Shown here: positions 1 to 11,660 of the stretch, in pieces
Numbering within the stretch: position 1 is the first letter of the stretch
Layout of the letters: the number at the start of each line of letters is the position of its first letter
NCBI RefSeq assembly: GCF_024763615.1
Contig: NC_077224.1
Location: forward strand, 50,912,712 to 50,976,711
DNA from: Phlebotomus papatasi
Lineage: Eukaryota; Arthropoda; Insecta; Diptera; Psychodidae
Direction of reading: 5' to 3'
Length of the DNA stretch: 64,000 nucleotides
The notes under the pieces: generated by a model
What the model was told of the DNA's origin: nothing
Seen by the model: the letters and a program-made list of their open reading frames with translations, nothing else
The model's database searches: none
Made by a program: the position numbers and the translations under genes

Positions 1-238
1 GCTACTTTTTTAATATATATTTTTGCGACACTTGGAAAACCGTTTTTTCACTGCATTCTGACAGTCAATTAAGTGTGATTCGAACAAAATCACAACTATT
101 GTACTCCTCGGATTTTTTCTAACACCTCCAATCTGTCTTACAGAACATCTTCTAAACATCACTGATTCTGAAAATTACCAGTGACCAGTTTAAAATAAAA
201 TGCGGAAAATTCCATTTGAAAACAAGACAAATTCCTCT

Positions 239-626
239 CGTTCAGTAATAACCTTCCCGATTTGAGAACTTTCTCTGTTTGAGGTTTTAAGAGAACTTAT
301 CTAAAAAAACCACTGGAAGTTCGAACGTTTAAACCGACGAGTTACACGAAATTGAGAAAGTTCATGAAATGGACATTTATCTTAATAAAATTGCAATTCA
401 ACGTTCTGCCATCTTGAAATTCCACAAAACTACACAAAAATTCACTTTTTCACTTTTGTTGACATTTGTTGACGATTTATGAAGTGTCAAATATTTCGAA
501 ATTCGAAATGACAAAACAATTAGCGCTAAAGTGCCAAGTACATAAACTTGCACTTTAGGCTTCCGGTAGATTTTCGAATATGCATGGCTTGGCTTTGGAA
601 TGGCTTCGAAAGGTTATTACTGAACG
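239..626. mobile_element. MITE, family Q, copy 1
   Basis: The two ends form a perfect 17-bp inverted repeat, CGTTCAGTAATAACCTT at 239-255 and its complement at 610-626. The body contains no coding frame. Two further copies lie at 54312-54785 and 57723-58154, the last in reverse orientation. Shared internal landmarks are the phrase around 'gttctgccat', the motif 'agcgctaaag' and 'cggtagattttcgaat'. I see no clear target duplication, so the superfamily is unassigned. This is a non-autonomous DNA element by structure. Confidence 0.75.
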
Positions 627-954
627 GAGCCATTGAATGCGAAACGATCCCTTTTCGAGTAATAGATTTTCATGGTAACTTAAAAATAATAAACCCTCTA
701 TAACTAATAGTTGTTCTTTCAAAAGACACTTTAAAACAAGGGGTAATTCATAATCAATCAGATTGGCTCGGGTTCCCAAAAAAATGTATGAGTTCCCCGG
801 GTTTCCTGAAAAAAATGTATGGGTTCCCCAGCCAGATTGGCTCGAGTTCCCCGAAATGAGTTACCCCTCGCTTTAAAATGGGAAAATCGTATAAAATATT
901 ACACACCAAATTGGTAATTTTAGGCCTATTTTTTAATTCACTGCTCGGACTTAA

Positions 955-970
955 AGAGAGAGAGAGAGAG
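955..970. repeat. (AG)n microsatellite
   Basis: A short run of AG dinucleotides inside a copy of the dispersed repeat R. Confidence 0.8.
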
Positions 971-979
971 CAGTTGTGT

Positions 980-1990
980 AATCGACTTTTTTCAACTTCT
1001 CACCGTGCTGGAGCTCATACTGTAATATATATCGACTTGCAGTTTTCGTTGACCCCCAATAGAAAAAAAAGATTTCCAACCATTTTTTTCCCCAACCGAT
1101 CTAACTCCTGTAAAACCATGTTTTTTTCGGTTTATTTCGAAAACGGTTAATACGATTTCTTTCTTTTACCGTAAGTACGGGTGACTTTGACACCTTCCTG
1201 TTCGTGAGTTTTCCTTTAAGTGCAATGTGTAAAACTGGTTTTCATCATCAGACATGGTAAATTGGATCGGTAAATACCATCCTTAAAATCTAGAAGTAAA
1301 AAAAGCTTAAGAACAGGGGTGTGTCAAAGTCACCCGCAACTCTTGAAGTCATCCTCACTTACGGTATATGATTTGGAGTTAGTCCAGGTGAGTATTTCGT
1401 CCAAACATACTTGACCTTAAAAATCGCCATCTGGAATTTCTCACGGAATAAGTTTAACTACTTTGGAGGGCCCATTTTTCAACCAATTTGGTTAAATTTG
1501 AATTTTTTCGAAAGGTCTTGAGATTTCCAATTTCGCTATATTGATCGCAATTGGTGACGAATCGATTAAGTATCCATAAATGACCTATCTTTTTTAAGTA
1601 TTCTTTTTTTCTGTTAGTAACCTTGTGATCCAATTAGAGACCAAGTGGTAAAAGAGATACGAATTTCCGGTTATCGGTGAACATTCCTTCTATAAGTCGA
1701 CTCAAGAATCACTATTATGATTTTTATTACCCCCCACCCCCTCAAAAATCTTCCAAAACCATGTTTTTTTTAAGTTTATTTCGAAAACGTCTGCAACGAT
1801 TTCTTTTATTTTTGGATATGTTTTAGAGGTAGTTCAAGTGAACATCTCATCCAAAGATATTTTTCGAAAGATCTTTAAATCAGTCAACTATTTGTAAATA
1901 ACTTATCTTCCTCGTATTTACATTTATTGTTTGCTCCGTTTTTTTAACGGGTCAGCTTTCAAACTTACCAATTTTTTTCATTCCTCAGAA
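980..1990. repeat. Dispersed repeat family R, copy 1
   Basis: This stretch shares short blocks with 11030-11660, 19595-20015 and 54820-55840. The blocks are a 'ttcaactt' segment followed by a C-rich run, 'ggagggcc', and 'gaaaggtcttg' (about 1510-1520). The copies are diverged and interrupted, and a separate MITE sits inside this one at 1167-1366. No terminal repeats or coding frame were found, so the type of element is unknown. It may be a Helitron-like or fossil DNA transposon. Confidence 0.45.
1167..1366. mobile_element. MITE, family L, copy 1
   Basis: A 200-bp palindromic element starting TACCGTAAGTACGGGTGACT and ending in the approximate complement: 'gtcaaagtcacccgc' near 1323-1337, then 'cttacggta'. 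The middle has 'ccatcctta' and 'tctaga', which recur in the copy at 9200-9390. A possible short relative lies at 42632-42766. It is non-coding and was probably moved by a Tc1/mariner or pogo-type enzyme, which is inference. Confidence 0.65.
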
Positions 1991-3370
1991 AAAATCTAGA
2001 ATCATCGTTTCGTTTTAGGACACATGCCTTCTCCCTGTAACATGTAGTTAATAATTTTTTTTCATTTGTGTGATAAACAAAAAAATGGAATATTCGACTA
2101 CTGTCGCGGTATGAGGTTGACCAACTTTGTGTATTTCATTTTTCTGTCTATCAATACAATTACCGGATATATAAATTCAAATGCGAAAATTGTATTTATT
2201 AATTAATTAGACTGAAAATTCATACATTACGTCCCCAAACTTTAGTTCCAAATCATATTTGCATGCAATCCGAATTAGTTCACATTAATAATCACATCTA
2301 CAACAAATTGTTCAAGGTTTATCCACTAGCTTTGTATTTTGCGATGGAGGGGAACGGTGGGTATTGTTAAATGTGGAAATTTTGATAAAAGTCTATTCCA
2401 TTCATATGCCATCCCAATTAAAATTGTAATTACAACAGTGTTAATTGGGATACTTTGCTGATTTTGATGAATATTTCACTGATAATTTAAATATTTGCAG
2501 AAACACTCACTACATTTTAATGTACTTATGTAATTTATAAACAAGCAATTGTGGCATAAGCAAATTATTGTTCAGCCTCAAAAATAAATCAATATTATTT
2601 TGTTCCATGATTTTATGTTACCTCTATGCTATACCTTCTCTAGTAGGTGATACTCATCTCTAAGACATTTCATAATTTATAAACCAAAGGATAATAGATT
2701 GCTAATTCACATCTTTCGAAGACCCCTAGAAGGACACCAGAGAATAATCTGCAAAGTTCTTTAAATGATCCTGTATTCAAGTTTCTATGACTTGATATAG
2801 AGCTTTATGGAGTAATAAGGGGCAAATCGGAATTATTTCTAATTCGAAATTTTGATACTTTCTCACTGGGTAAAAGAAAAAAGTTACAAAAAAGTACTTT
2901 TTAGTGATTTTGGTGTAAGGCTTGCACTTGCTTATGATCCTTCGCATTGCGTCTCAAAATGTGAGAAAATCTCACAATACCGAATTCGAAATTATTTCAA
3001 ATTATCCCATTTTACCCTTCTCAGCTAAAATAAAAATATCAACCAAATGAATAGCTCCGCATGTACTCGTATTTATGAGTTCAAGAGTAGGAAACAGTTT
3101 TCCATTTCAATAGTCATTTTGTGTTTATGAACTATATTTTAATACTTCCATATTATTTCAAAATTTTACCATTTCACAGAGAATCTGCATATGAGCCAAG
3201 TTCATTGATTGTAAATATTTTAATTTTCAATCCATCAGATGTCATTAAAATTTTATGAGCAACACACAATATAAATGCAAAATTTCTGAACGATACAGAA
3301 CAGAGCATACGTAACTACTCAATCCATTTTGTGAATCATTTAGTAATTTATTAAGACTACAAAAAGATTA
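1991..3370. other. Unassigned AT-rich DNA
   Basis: I see no open frame of note, no terminal repeats and no recognisable motif here. Confidence 0.5.
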
Positions 3371-3705
3371 ATAGTGTAGTAGGACTGTTGAGCCTAGAGG
3401 ATTTGGAGGGGGAAAGCCCGTCCTGATGAAGACTTCTAAGCCAATGGTACCAATCACTGTTCATCTGGGGTGGTAACTTTGAGGGGTGCTCCTACGGCGG
3501 CTAACTTCGAATTAGGATATCAATATAGTTCCGCTAGGTGGAGTTGTGATTGCTCGACGAGTTATTCCGAAGGCACAGTTGAATTAGCTCTTCAGTCGAT
3601 CTTCATCCGTGAAGCGAGGAAGACGCCAGATTTGTGGTTTCTGCTAGTCATCAATATTGTAAAAATCACTGAAATTAAGATTTATTTCCTGCTCTCTTCA
3701 TAACG
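3371..3705. other. Less AT-rich island, unidentified
   Basis: The segment is visibly richer in G and C than its surroundings, with 'gctcctacggcggctaac' near 3488-3505. It holds one 77-codon open frame on the plus strand (3470-3703). The translation matches no family I know. It could be an old exon or the remnant of a retroelement. I see no splice or promoter context that decides. Confidence 0.2.
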
Positions 3706-4673
3706 ATAATTTTTTGGGGGATTTTGCTATATACCATGTCCAAGATATCACATTCCAGAAAACAATATTCATGATGAGAATCGATGTCTCCTTGCTAAAA
3801 CTGATTCTGTGGTAATGAATGTTTCTGTGGTAATATTCTAAAAACCATCGTGCATTATTATTATAATAAGACTAACGTATTAAACAAAAATTCACTCAGA
3901 AATTATGATATTATATCGGTTTTTAATAAAATCTGTACAATATCCGAGAAAAGCGATCTAAATTGCTAAAAGTTTCGTTCGGAAGCTGTGAGGATTTTAT
4001 ATTCAATTTTAACCAATTTGTGCTGAAACTGTGTGCTCTTTATTTGCAATTTTAACATTTACGTGTTGAAGCTATGAGTGGTTTACATACAAGTGAAATA
4101 ATTTTAATCTTAAGTTGTGCGGGATTTGAACATAATATTAACCGTTTATGCTGCAGCAGTGCCGGTTCTATGACTTTAACCGTATTTAACTTAATTAGTG
4201 CGAGTTTTATGCACAATTATGACCATTTTTAAATAAAGAATAATTTAAAAATATATATTGCGGCATTATTTTTTGCGTCTTGTGTTTTAACCTTCTGTAA
4301 CAGAAAGTTCTTAATTTTTCCTGCCCTCCTGGAGTTTTGATTGGTTATTTCAATACACAAAAACAGCTAAATAATTCTTGATCAACTCTTCTATTTGAAG
4401 CACTTTCTTTTAGTTTGAATTTCTGGATAAATGATATTAATGTAGACTATATTATCACTGTATTATATTTACAATGCAATTATTGCAAATGTTGCAAATA
4501 CATTAAATCGTAAGTTCTTTTACATGACATTATATCAAAGTCTGTTAAAAATAACCTATACAATTACTATAAAAAATTATTAAGAAGTATTTTTTTAGAT
4601 TTTAAAAGTTCATTGATCAAATTACACAATTTAGCTGCGAATAGTGCAAAAATTGTATTTTTATGTCTATTAA

Positions 4674-4723
4674 TATTATTAGTAAACATGTAAAATAATG
4701 GTTTTACATGTTTACTAATAATA
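4674..4723. repeat. Perfect 22-bp inverted repeat, 6-nt loop
   Basis: The arm at 4674-4695 (centre AGTAAACATG) is exactly complementary to 4702-4723. The loop is TAATGG. No copy was noticed elsewhere in the window. Confidence 0.85.
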
Positions 4724-4832
4724 CTAATTTTGGTTCTATTATACGGTAAAGGTGGGTAAAGGTAAAAAGATTAACATGTTGAGGATTTAATTCAGGCAAC
4801 ATTCTGAAATACCTATCAGAATAACCTATTCC

Positions 4833-4864
4833 TGTAAGCAATATCAATATTGATATTGCTTACA
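4833..4864. repeat. Perfect 32-bp palindrome
   Basis: TGTAAGCAATATCAAT (4833-4848) is followed without a spacer by its exact complement (4849-4864). It lies 110 bp after another perfect inverted repeat. Confidence 0.9.
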
Positions 4865-4984
4865 TGAAATGTTTAAAAGATACAAAAATGCTTGATTTTC
4901 CTTTTTTACATTTTACATATTTTTTACATTTTTGCTTATTTTTTACATGTAAAATGTAAGAAATATTTTTTACTATGTAGTCAT

Positions 4985-5122
4985 GGCACGTGTAATCATG
5001 CAATTGAAGCTTACTGTATGTAATCCAAACACCTTTAATGCCAGAAAAATTCTTGAGGATTCGAACCCGAAACACTTTCATCATAGATCGTGTACTCGAC
5101 CACTTGACCCATTGAGTGCCCA
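4985..5122 (-). mobile_element. SINE-3 fragment, tRNA-derived
   Basis: Read on the minus strand, the segment has a tRNA-like head starting near 5122 (gggcactcaatgg). An RNA polymerase III B-box complement, GGATTCGAAC, lies at 5058-5067. The tRNA-unrelated body resembles the copies at 63176-63410 and 8205-8685. The A box is weaker here and the 3' (TTA)n end is missing, so this is a decayed, truncated copy. Confidence 0.7.
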
Positions 5123-5759
5123 TACAGACGAAACGAGTACAAAAAGTTTTTTTTTTGTTTTCGCTACCTTCGAATATCCTTTTCCTTGAACTATTTCTGA
5201 TTTTGTGATAGGATACATTCAACCCCCTGGCAAGTTGCCTGAAATTTGAAGTCACTTTCTCATACTTCGATTTAAATTTATATGGGATTTTTTTTGCATT
5301 CGCGACCGTTATGCTAAATATTTAAAAAGTGAGAAGTTTTTCCGTAGTATAAGATATCTTTCCGTCTGGAGGGATAAATATACTAAATTTTTGTTTAAAT
5401 AAATTTTTTCCTCGGAGCACTGTGAGCTGAGTCCGAGATCAATTTAGGAATTGGCTTCAAATAGCTCCATATAAAAAAGGTCAACTTGCCAGACGCTTGG
5501 ATACATTACTAGTATTAAATACTTTGATCCTTAAGTATCACCAGCTCCTCAAAACCAATCCCATATTCCCCAGCATCCGAAAGGTTAAATTTCATGCTGC
5601 GAAGTGTTCAAGTAATTCCTTAGAAATGCAATCAGTACCTTAATCAAATTTCGCTCTCTTCTGAAATATCTCCAAGTGTCTGTATTAATATGATTCTTCA
5701 TATTTCTGAAATAAAATAGAGTCAGACACTTAGGTAGAGACTATGGTAACAATGGTAAG

Positions 5760-6500
5760 CCTGGACGGCTATTAAGGATCTTCCTTGGAAAAATCGGTGG
5801 AGTGACCGGCTGAGAGATAAATCACAATTATACACGATTTTTGGGTGAGAACTCGAAAATGCCAGTGTTGCAGAAGTAATTTCACCCCTTCCGAGTAAGA
5901 TGTTGCCCCATAAATTACCGCGAAGGTTTTATGGAGGTGATGGGAAGCAGTGGAAAAATTGCCGTCTTCCACCTGGCGAATTCACGAATCCATTGAGTTG
6001 GATCCGGAGCCGAGTAAGTGCATTGAAAAGCTTTCGTGTTGTACGATGATGTGTCAGGTGGAAATTGAGAGCCCTAGTTGGGGGCTCGATGGGGTACTCT
6101 CGCAGGGCGGTTGGAGCAATTCTTCAAACTCTTGGTGTGTCGGGTGGGAAAAACACCAAACGGATCCATCTACTCACACCTTTCTCCCTGGAGATGGATC
6201 TGAGATTTCCAACGGCGTGAGAATATATCCGAAATTTATTGTGGCATCTCCACCTCTGCGCGAAAAAAAGGGGTTGTGGATGAATTGGGGTGGATTTTTC
6301 TTCTTGTTTTCTATTTTCTCACCCATAGAATCTTGTCCTGATGTTCTCGCTCCTATATTTTTGTACCAATAAATACCTTCGCTTCGTTGATTTCTTTCGG
6401 GCTCTCACCCTCAGCCCGCAAAAAGAAATCTCTCCCACGCCACCCTTCCTGACAACATCCTTCCCATCGTAATACTCCAGGATCAATTTTATAGGCAGGA
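5760..6500. other. Low-repeat, less AT-rich region with a long open frame
   Basis: The region has more G and C than its neighbours and no terminal repeats. A 140-codon plus-strand frame spans 5950-6372, rich in Ser, Trp and Pro and without a recognisable domain. A host exon or conserved non-coding DNA are both possible. Nothing in the sequence proves translation. Confidence 0.2.
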
Positions 6501-6680
6501 AGATAAAAGAATATTACGCAGAGATATATTCTAAAAATTTGCTATCAATTTTAACCCTTGTAAGTATGATTGAGCAGATTAGTAAATGAACAGCTTAGTT
6601 AAAAAAAAAACTATAATTTTTACAAATAAAATATACGAAATGGCCAATTAACTTTTTAATTGATAATAATAAATTTGGTA

Positions 6681-7108
6681 GGATAAGTGTGCCAAATTCC
6701 GGCCGGCTTGCAATTTCGGACACCTTTTTTGTTCCTCGAATTTCCATGAATTTTTAGTTTTTACATACTCTAGAGATTATACAATGCAAAAGAATAACAA
6801 AAAATGTAGCTTCGACAAACGAGATGACGTGAAAAAGATATTAGAAGAATTCCCGAAGGACAAGGAACTATGAGAATGAAGGTGGCCGAAATAGGGCACC
6901 AAAGCTATGCCTACATTTTTATTCATTTTAAAATGTATTAAGAATGATTTTAGAGTAAATAAAGACGATAAACTGTCTACAAGGTTCTAAGCAACACTCT
7001 TGCAGAAGAAAGAATAAAAGAAAATCAATTTGTATTTAAAATATTACATTTCAAACTTGAGACTTCGACGCTTGCATGCAACTATGCCGAAATTTGGCAC
7101 ACTTACCC
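6681..7108. mobile_element. MITE, family P, TA-flanked
   Basis: The inverted ends are GGATAAGTGTGCCAAATTCC and the complement of GGGTAAGTGTGCCAAATTTC. A TA dinucleotide abuts each end (6679-6680 and 7109-7110). Length is 428 bp and it is non-coding. The interior mentions the terminal motif again ('ggccgaaatagggcacc', about 6884). A second copy, split by two nested insertions, lies at 15804-16701. TA duplication and end type suggest pogo/Tc1-mariner mobilisation, which is inference. Confidence 0.8.
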
Positions 7109-7435
7109 TATCTCCTACCAAATTACTCAAAAACGTCTTAAATTTTATCTTGCCAAGCTTGGAATTTTTCCCGTCGAACTGTAATTCTAAAAGCAACTAG
7201 TATAGGGATATTCTGTAACATATGACAAGTTTTCGTAGTAAATTCGTGAGCAGGAGGATACTGAAGGCCTATAAGCGCTGAAGAGCTATGATCTATGAAG
7301 CTATGAAGGTCTGAATAAGGTGTAAGATTCGCATTTCCAGAATTTACAATAGAAACAATTTAAAATTTGTTTTATGACAATTTCCTGCGATTATAGAATT
7401 CTCCTATAGCTATACTAAGTGGTCATAGGGGAGTA

Positions 7436-7671
7436 CAATAGACTCTCTCTCTCAATCGGCTCTTTTTCTATCGGGCACAAAATTTTGTTGACAACTTTGA
7501 CGTTTGACTTTAAAGTAAATTTGTTCAAATTCGCTGTATTTTCTCTTTCTTTATCGTGATTCTTTATATTTGACCGCTTTTTATGGGATATACAATGATT
7601 TTGATGCCCAAATCTCTCGATAATTTGGATGACATTTTGTCCCATATGCTCGATTGAGAGAGAGTCTACTG
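7436..7671. mobile_element. MITE, family H, copy 1, TA-flanked
   Basis: The inverted ends read CAATAGACTCTCTCTCTCAA on the left and the complement of CAGTAGACTCTCTCTCAATC on the right. TA flanks both sides (7434-7435, 7672-7673). The interior phrase 'gatgcccaaatct' is shared with the neighbouring copy at 7951-8142. Ends of the CAGTAGAC type with TA duplications fit Tc1/mariner or pogo. Confidence 0.85.
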
Positions 7672-7950
7672 TAGATACAAATTTTCGAAAATATCTCGAA
7701 TATCTTTGTCCTGAGTTTGATTTTCTAAAAAGTGTCTCGACTAGAAGATATAGTAATTGTCATTGATGTTCGAAAAATGCAAAAGAAATTTCAGTTTTCA
7801 AACTCGACTTTCAATTATCACAATCAGTCAGAGTTTCCCAAAGAAGAACGGCATTCGCAGAACGGTTTCGAAAATCAAAGAGAAAAGATTTTGACTTTTA
7901 GTTTTGTCCTTGTACATGGTTGAAATATTTACGGTTCGAATTTCGAAGTA

Positions 7951-8142
7951 CAGTAGAATCTCACTCAATCGGCTCTTTTTCAATCGGTCGAAAAATATTG
8001 TTTTCTGTAGTTCTTCCTATTTTATCGTGATTATTTATAATTGAGCGCTTTTTGTGGAATTTACAAAGGCTTTGATGCCCAAATCTATCTATAAACCGGA
8101 TGACATTTTGCCCCAAATGCCCAATTGAGAGAGAGTCTACTG
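7951..8142. mobile_element. MITE, family H, copy 2, TA-flanked
   Basis: A 192-bp copy with ends CAGTAGAATCTCACTCAATC and the complement of CAGTAGACTCTCTCTCAATT, flanked by TA at 7949-7950 and 8143-8144. It has the same orientation as copy 1, 279 bp away, and is shorter by an internal deletion of about 45 bp. Confidence 0.85.
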
Positions 8143-8204
8143 TACCTCGATTGAACCTTCTTCGATCTTCTGGGGAAATACAGAACTACAAGACTCATAA
8201 TAAT

Positions 8205-8685
8205 ACCTTTTAATTGTTAATAATAAAAATAATAATGCTGGAACAACATTTTACGAAGGAACTAAGCCTTTCTACAAGGGGATAGGGGAAAGTGGTCTGC
8301 CTTTGAATGTTTCAATTTTTCACTAATTTCACAAAGCTAAAATTCCATTTCGTTAATCGAAGTTAATAGAAAATGGTTAATAGTTTTAAATATAGTCATC
8401 AAAATAAAATTTTTACTTTGAGAAACAAGAGAAAAATTCAAGCATTCAAAGGCTGCCGAATTCAAAAGCAGGCCACTTTCCCCTATACGCATAATTATTA
8501 TTTTTTCTTATACAGAGATGGGGTTATCAGTTCCATGCTTCGTGGAATATAGTGCAGTGAAGCTCACCAGATGCAATCCGAAAACTTTTACCGCCAAAAA
8601 AATTCCTGGTGATCAAATAGGGATTCCAACCCGAAAACTTGCATCATAAATCGGGTATCCTAGCCTACCACTTGACCCATTGAGT
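8205..8685 (-). mobile_element. SINE-3 copy with a MITE inserted in it
   Basis: On the minus strand the element has a tRNA-like head near 8685 and a mutated B box (complement GGGATTCCAACCC at 8609-8621). The body matches the 63-kb copy and the 3' tail is rich in TAA/TTA (about 8208-8236). The body is split by the family F MITE at 8285-8483. The uninterrupted order is visible by comparison with 63176-63410, where 'gaaggaactaggcctt' runs straight into the body. Confidence 0.75.
8285..8483. mobile_element. MITE, family F, copy 1, nested in SINE-3
   Basis: Ends are GGGGAAAGTGGTCTGCCTTT and the complement of GGGGAAAGTGGCCTGCTTTT, with TA at 8283-8284 and 8484-8485. Length is 199 bp and it is non-coding. 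Related elements with the same GGGGAA terminus lie at 19379-19590, 20554-21507 and 27394-27606. It is younger than the SINE it interrupts. Confidence 0.85.
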
Positions 8686-9199
8686 GCTCCTCGAATTGTT
8701 AAACCCATTCAAAATCTCTGACTCAGAGACTCTGAGTACCGTACAGTCAAGTGTGCTAATCCGGGCGCTTCGCTATATGGATCGTTTATGACTAATTCTC
8801 TTAAAATATTATTTTTATTTTTATTTCCGTAATATAGTCACTACAGTAACATAATATAATATAACTATTCAAGTTTGAGAAAAAGCAAAAATAATATTTT
8901 TATCCATTAAATAAGTGAGTGTATTCACTCATTTCAAGCTTGTGCCAGCTGGGTTCTTCACTAAAAATTTTCTAGCAGAGATATTTTCGATAATGACAGT
9001 TGGTTGATTGAAAACTTTTATGGTTTTTTCCTTGTGAAAAAAAAAGTAATTTAAATCCAAAGGTTTAATTAAAAGTGAATTAGCGGAAAAGTGACTGAAT
9101 GAAACAGTGAATAATTCTATGGATTAGAAGAAGCAAAAAAGAATTTTATCAGTCCAAAAGAAGCGTTTAAGTAGCACTCTTCGAAAAACGATCCAGTTA

Positions 9200-9390
9200 C
9201 CCTACCTTAGTATTGATGTGGGTGGCTTTGTGCTTTGGCTTTTCGTATGTTTTTATTTCATTCTAGCACTTAGGAATGGTCTGTACATATTCGAATATAA
9301 AAGATTTGATCGATGAAAACCATCCTTAAATTCTAGAATTAAAGAAAACTTATAAATAGCAGGAGTGTAAAGTTACCCGCATCTACGGTA
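9200..9390. mobile_element. MITE, family L, copy 2 (decayed)
   Basis: The right end 'aaagttacccgcat...acggta' and the interior 'aaaccatccttaaattctag' match the copy at 1167-1366. The left end is degraded. It is non-coding. Confidence 0.55.
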
Positions 9391-10488
9391 AGACCTATTT
9401 GACAGCATCTTACTTGCATGTCGTAAGAAAGAAATTTTCCTTCCATCCGAGACACTTTTAATGAATCAAACTCCGGTTGGGAGCATATCTGTATCTTATA
9501 TCCTGTCTTATACATAAGGTAATTCTAAAGTGAAATTTCGAACCACAATAATCTAGTATAAAATCAGCCTCAAAGGGTTGAATCTTAGTTTCATGTACAA
9601 CAAAATCATGATCCATAATCAATCTTCTGAATATCCCTGTAGAATCTGTAAGGGCATGAGTATACTACCGCAAAAAGAGGACTGATTGTGTATACGAGGT
9701 GTAGAGCGAATAAGAAGGATGGTAAAGGCAACAAAAAAAAGATAGAGTGGAAAATGGGAAAACTAAACAATGTGAAGTAATGGTTTCGGTCTCTGAATGT
9801 GAAGTCATTTTCCAACCATATCACCATTTCTCCCCTGTGACATTTTCATCTTTGTCTCCTTCGAAATTTTCAAGTTTGTGCACAGCAAAAAAATTGTTTA
9901 TTGTCGAACAGCGTTTGTTGGCTAATTTAGGTCATGTACAATCCCACAATCCTGGTACAACAACTGTAAGTGAAGAAGTGCACATGAATTTCGTGACTAA
10001 TTAAAATTTTACAGAACTATAAATGCAAGAATCTGCTAATTATGGAGAATTCAGTGGAAGCTCTTAAAGCCTTCTCCTTGGAGACAGCAACTACAATTTT
10101 TCTGTAAATCAAAAGAATATGTTGATAGTGAAAATGACGTTTGCACTTTTGACACAAAAACTTCTGTCACAAGAAGCACATTTTAGAGATTTTTAAAACA
10201 TAACGTGATAGTCAGTAATTATCAAAACAGAACAGATAAGACTTATTGGGAAATTCATGATATTATAGAAACCTGTGAAATTATTAGAAATTCTCTTACC
10301 TACAGATTAATTGAAAACAGTATTAAACTTTACCAGCTAGAGGCAACACATGATTTTCTTGTTAAACTAATAAGATAGTGAGCAATTTATAATCTGACAA
10401 TTTTAAGTAATTTAATATTGAAATTTTAGTATAACAAATTGCTTATTTAATAAATTTTACTGCTCAAACACCACGAAAAGAACAGTGC

Positions 10489-10751
10489 ACTGAGTGAGAG
10501 AAATCAGAAAAAGTTAAAATAACATTCCGGAAATGTTCATTTTACCTTGCAGTATTTATCCGAAATCGGTGTAAATATTATGATTTTTAGGTGTATTATG
10601 GGTTAAAGTTACCCTTTTTCATGGTAATTTTATATTTAAAAAGGTGTGAACTTAACATTAAAAAATGTTGATATATTTTTACACCTAAAAAGTGTTAAAG
10701 TTACGGTGAAAAAAAGTTAATCGCACCATCGCACCCTATTTTTTTCTCAGT
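10489..10751 (-). mobile_element. MITE, family A, copy 1
   Basis: A 263-bp element with ACTGAG inverted ends and an internally palindromic body around 'aggtgta...tacacct'. The landmarks 'acattccggaaatg' and 'gaaatcggtgtaaatatt' are shared with copies at 14560-14816, 21731-21983 and 39829-40066. This copy runs opposite to the other three. It is non-coding. The target duplication is unclear and the superfamily unassigned. It ends 3 bp before the next MITE. Confidence 0.85.
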
Positions 10752-10754
10752 CTA

Positions 10755-10953
10755 AGGTAAAGTGCCCTCAAGTCGACCGATTCCTCAATTCGCCTGGTAG
10801 AGTTATTTATTCAATTTATTTAACATTAATTGGTCAATTATTCCATAAATAAATACGAATCAGTGACAATTTTATAGAAATTCACCATTAAAACATTCAA
10901 ATATTGACCACCGATCGAGTCGAGGAACCAGTCAACTCGGGGGCACTTTACCT
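10755..10953. mobile_element. MITE, family K, TA-flanked
   Basis: The inverted ends are AGGTAAAGTGCCCTCAAGTC and the complement of AGGTAAAGTGCCCCCGAGTT. TA lies at 10753-10754 and 10954-10955. It is 199 bp, non-coding, and a single copy in this window. It is Tc1/mariner or pogo-like by its TA duplication. Confidence 0.85.
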
Positions 10954-11029
10954 TATATTATGATCTCTCGATTTTGAATTATATATTTCGAGTCCTTATC
11001 TCTCAAAGGGTCGTATTTTGGTAGAGTTT

Positions 11030-11660
11030 TGAAAATCTAAAGTTTCGAGTTTTTTGACGTCATGCTGTTTGTCCGGCTTTGTGTCTATCCGTTCAGCCGT
11101 TGGCACGCCCAGAGCCCAAACGGTTAAAAATTAAAAATAGAGACTTGGAACCTTTGTGGGACCCCCATATGTCGACCTTGCGCACATTAACTTGTCCCTC
11201 ATTTTCCAAGAGGCAAAAATTGCCTCTAGAAAAAAAGTTGACGCTTCTATCTGAAATGATAGGGGAAACTTTCTTTAAAAAAGCATTTTTTTATTGCCTC
11301 CTAATATGTAGACGACTTTATACGAAAATATCGCTGCACCATTCCTATTAATGGATTTTCAAGGTCAAAAGGTTTCAAGAGAAAAGGCTATAGAGAAGAT
11401 ATTTCTCAACCGAATGGTATCATGTTTGAGCTTGTTGGAAAGGTCTTGGAATTTCCGATTAAACTAAACTGGTTCCAATTGGATGCGAATTGGTAATGAA
11501 CCGATTTCTAACCTGTAACTAATTTTAATCGAAATACAATTATATTATTCCTAAGGTATTTTAACCATTGTTTTGAGTGATTTATAAATCGGTTCAAATC
11601 GATTGTGAACCAGTAATGAACCGATTAGAAATTTTGTTTATCCGACTTAGATCATTTGCT
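11030..11660. repeat. Dispersed repeat family R, copy 2
   Basis: It shares the block 'ttggaaaggtcttgg' (about 11434-11448) and following 'aaccgat' motifs with copies near 1.5 kb and 55.2 kb. A 'ctgtttgtccg' segment (about 11066) recurs at 21601. No ends or coding frame could be defined. Confidence 0.4.
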
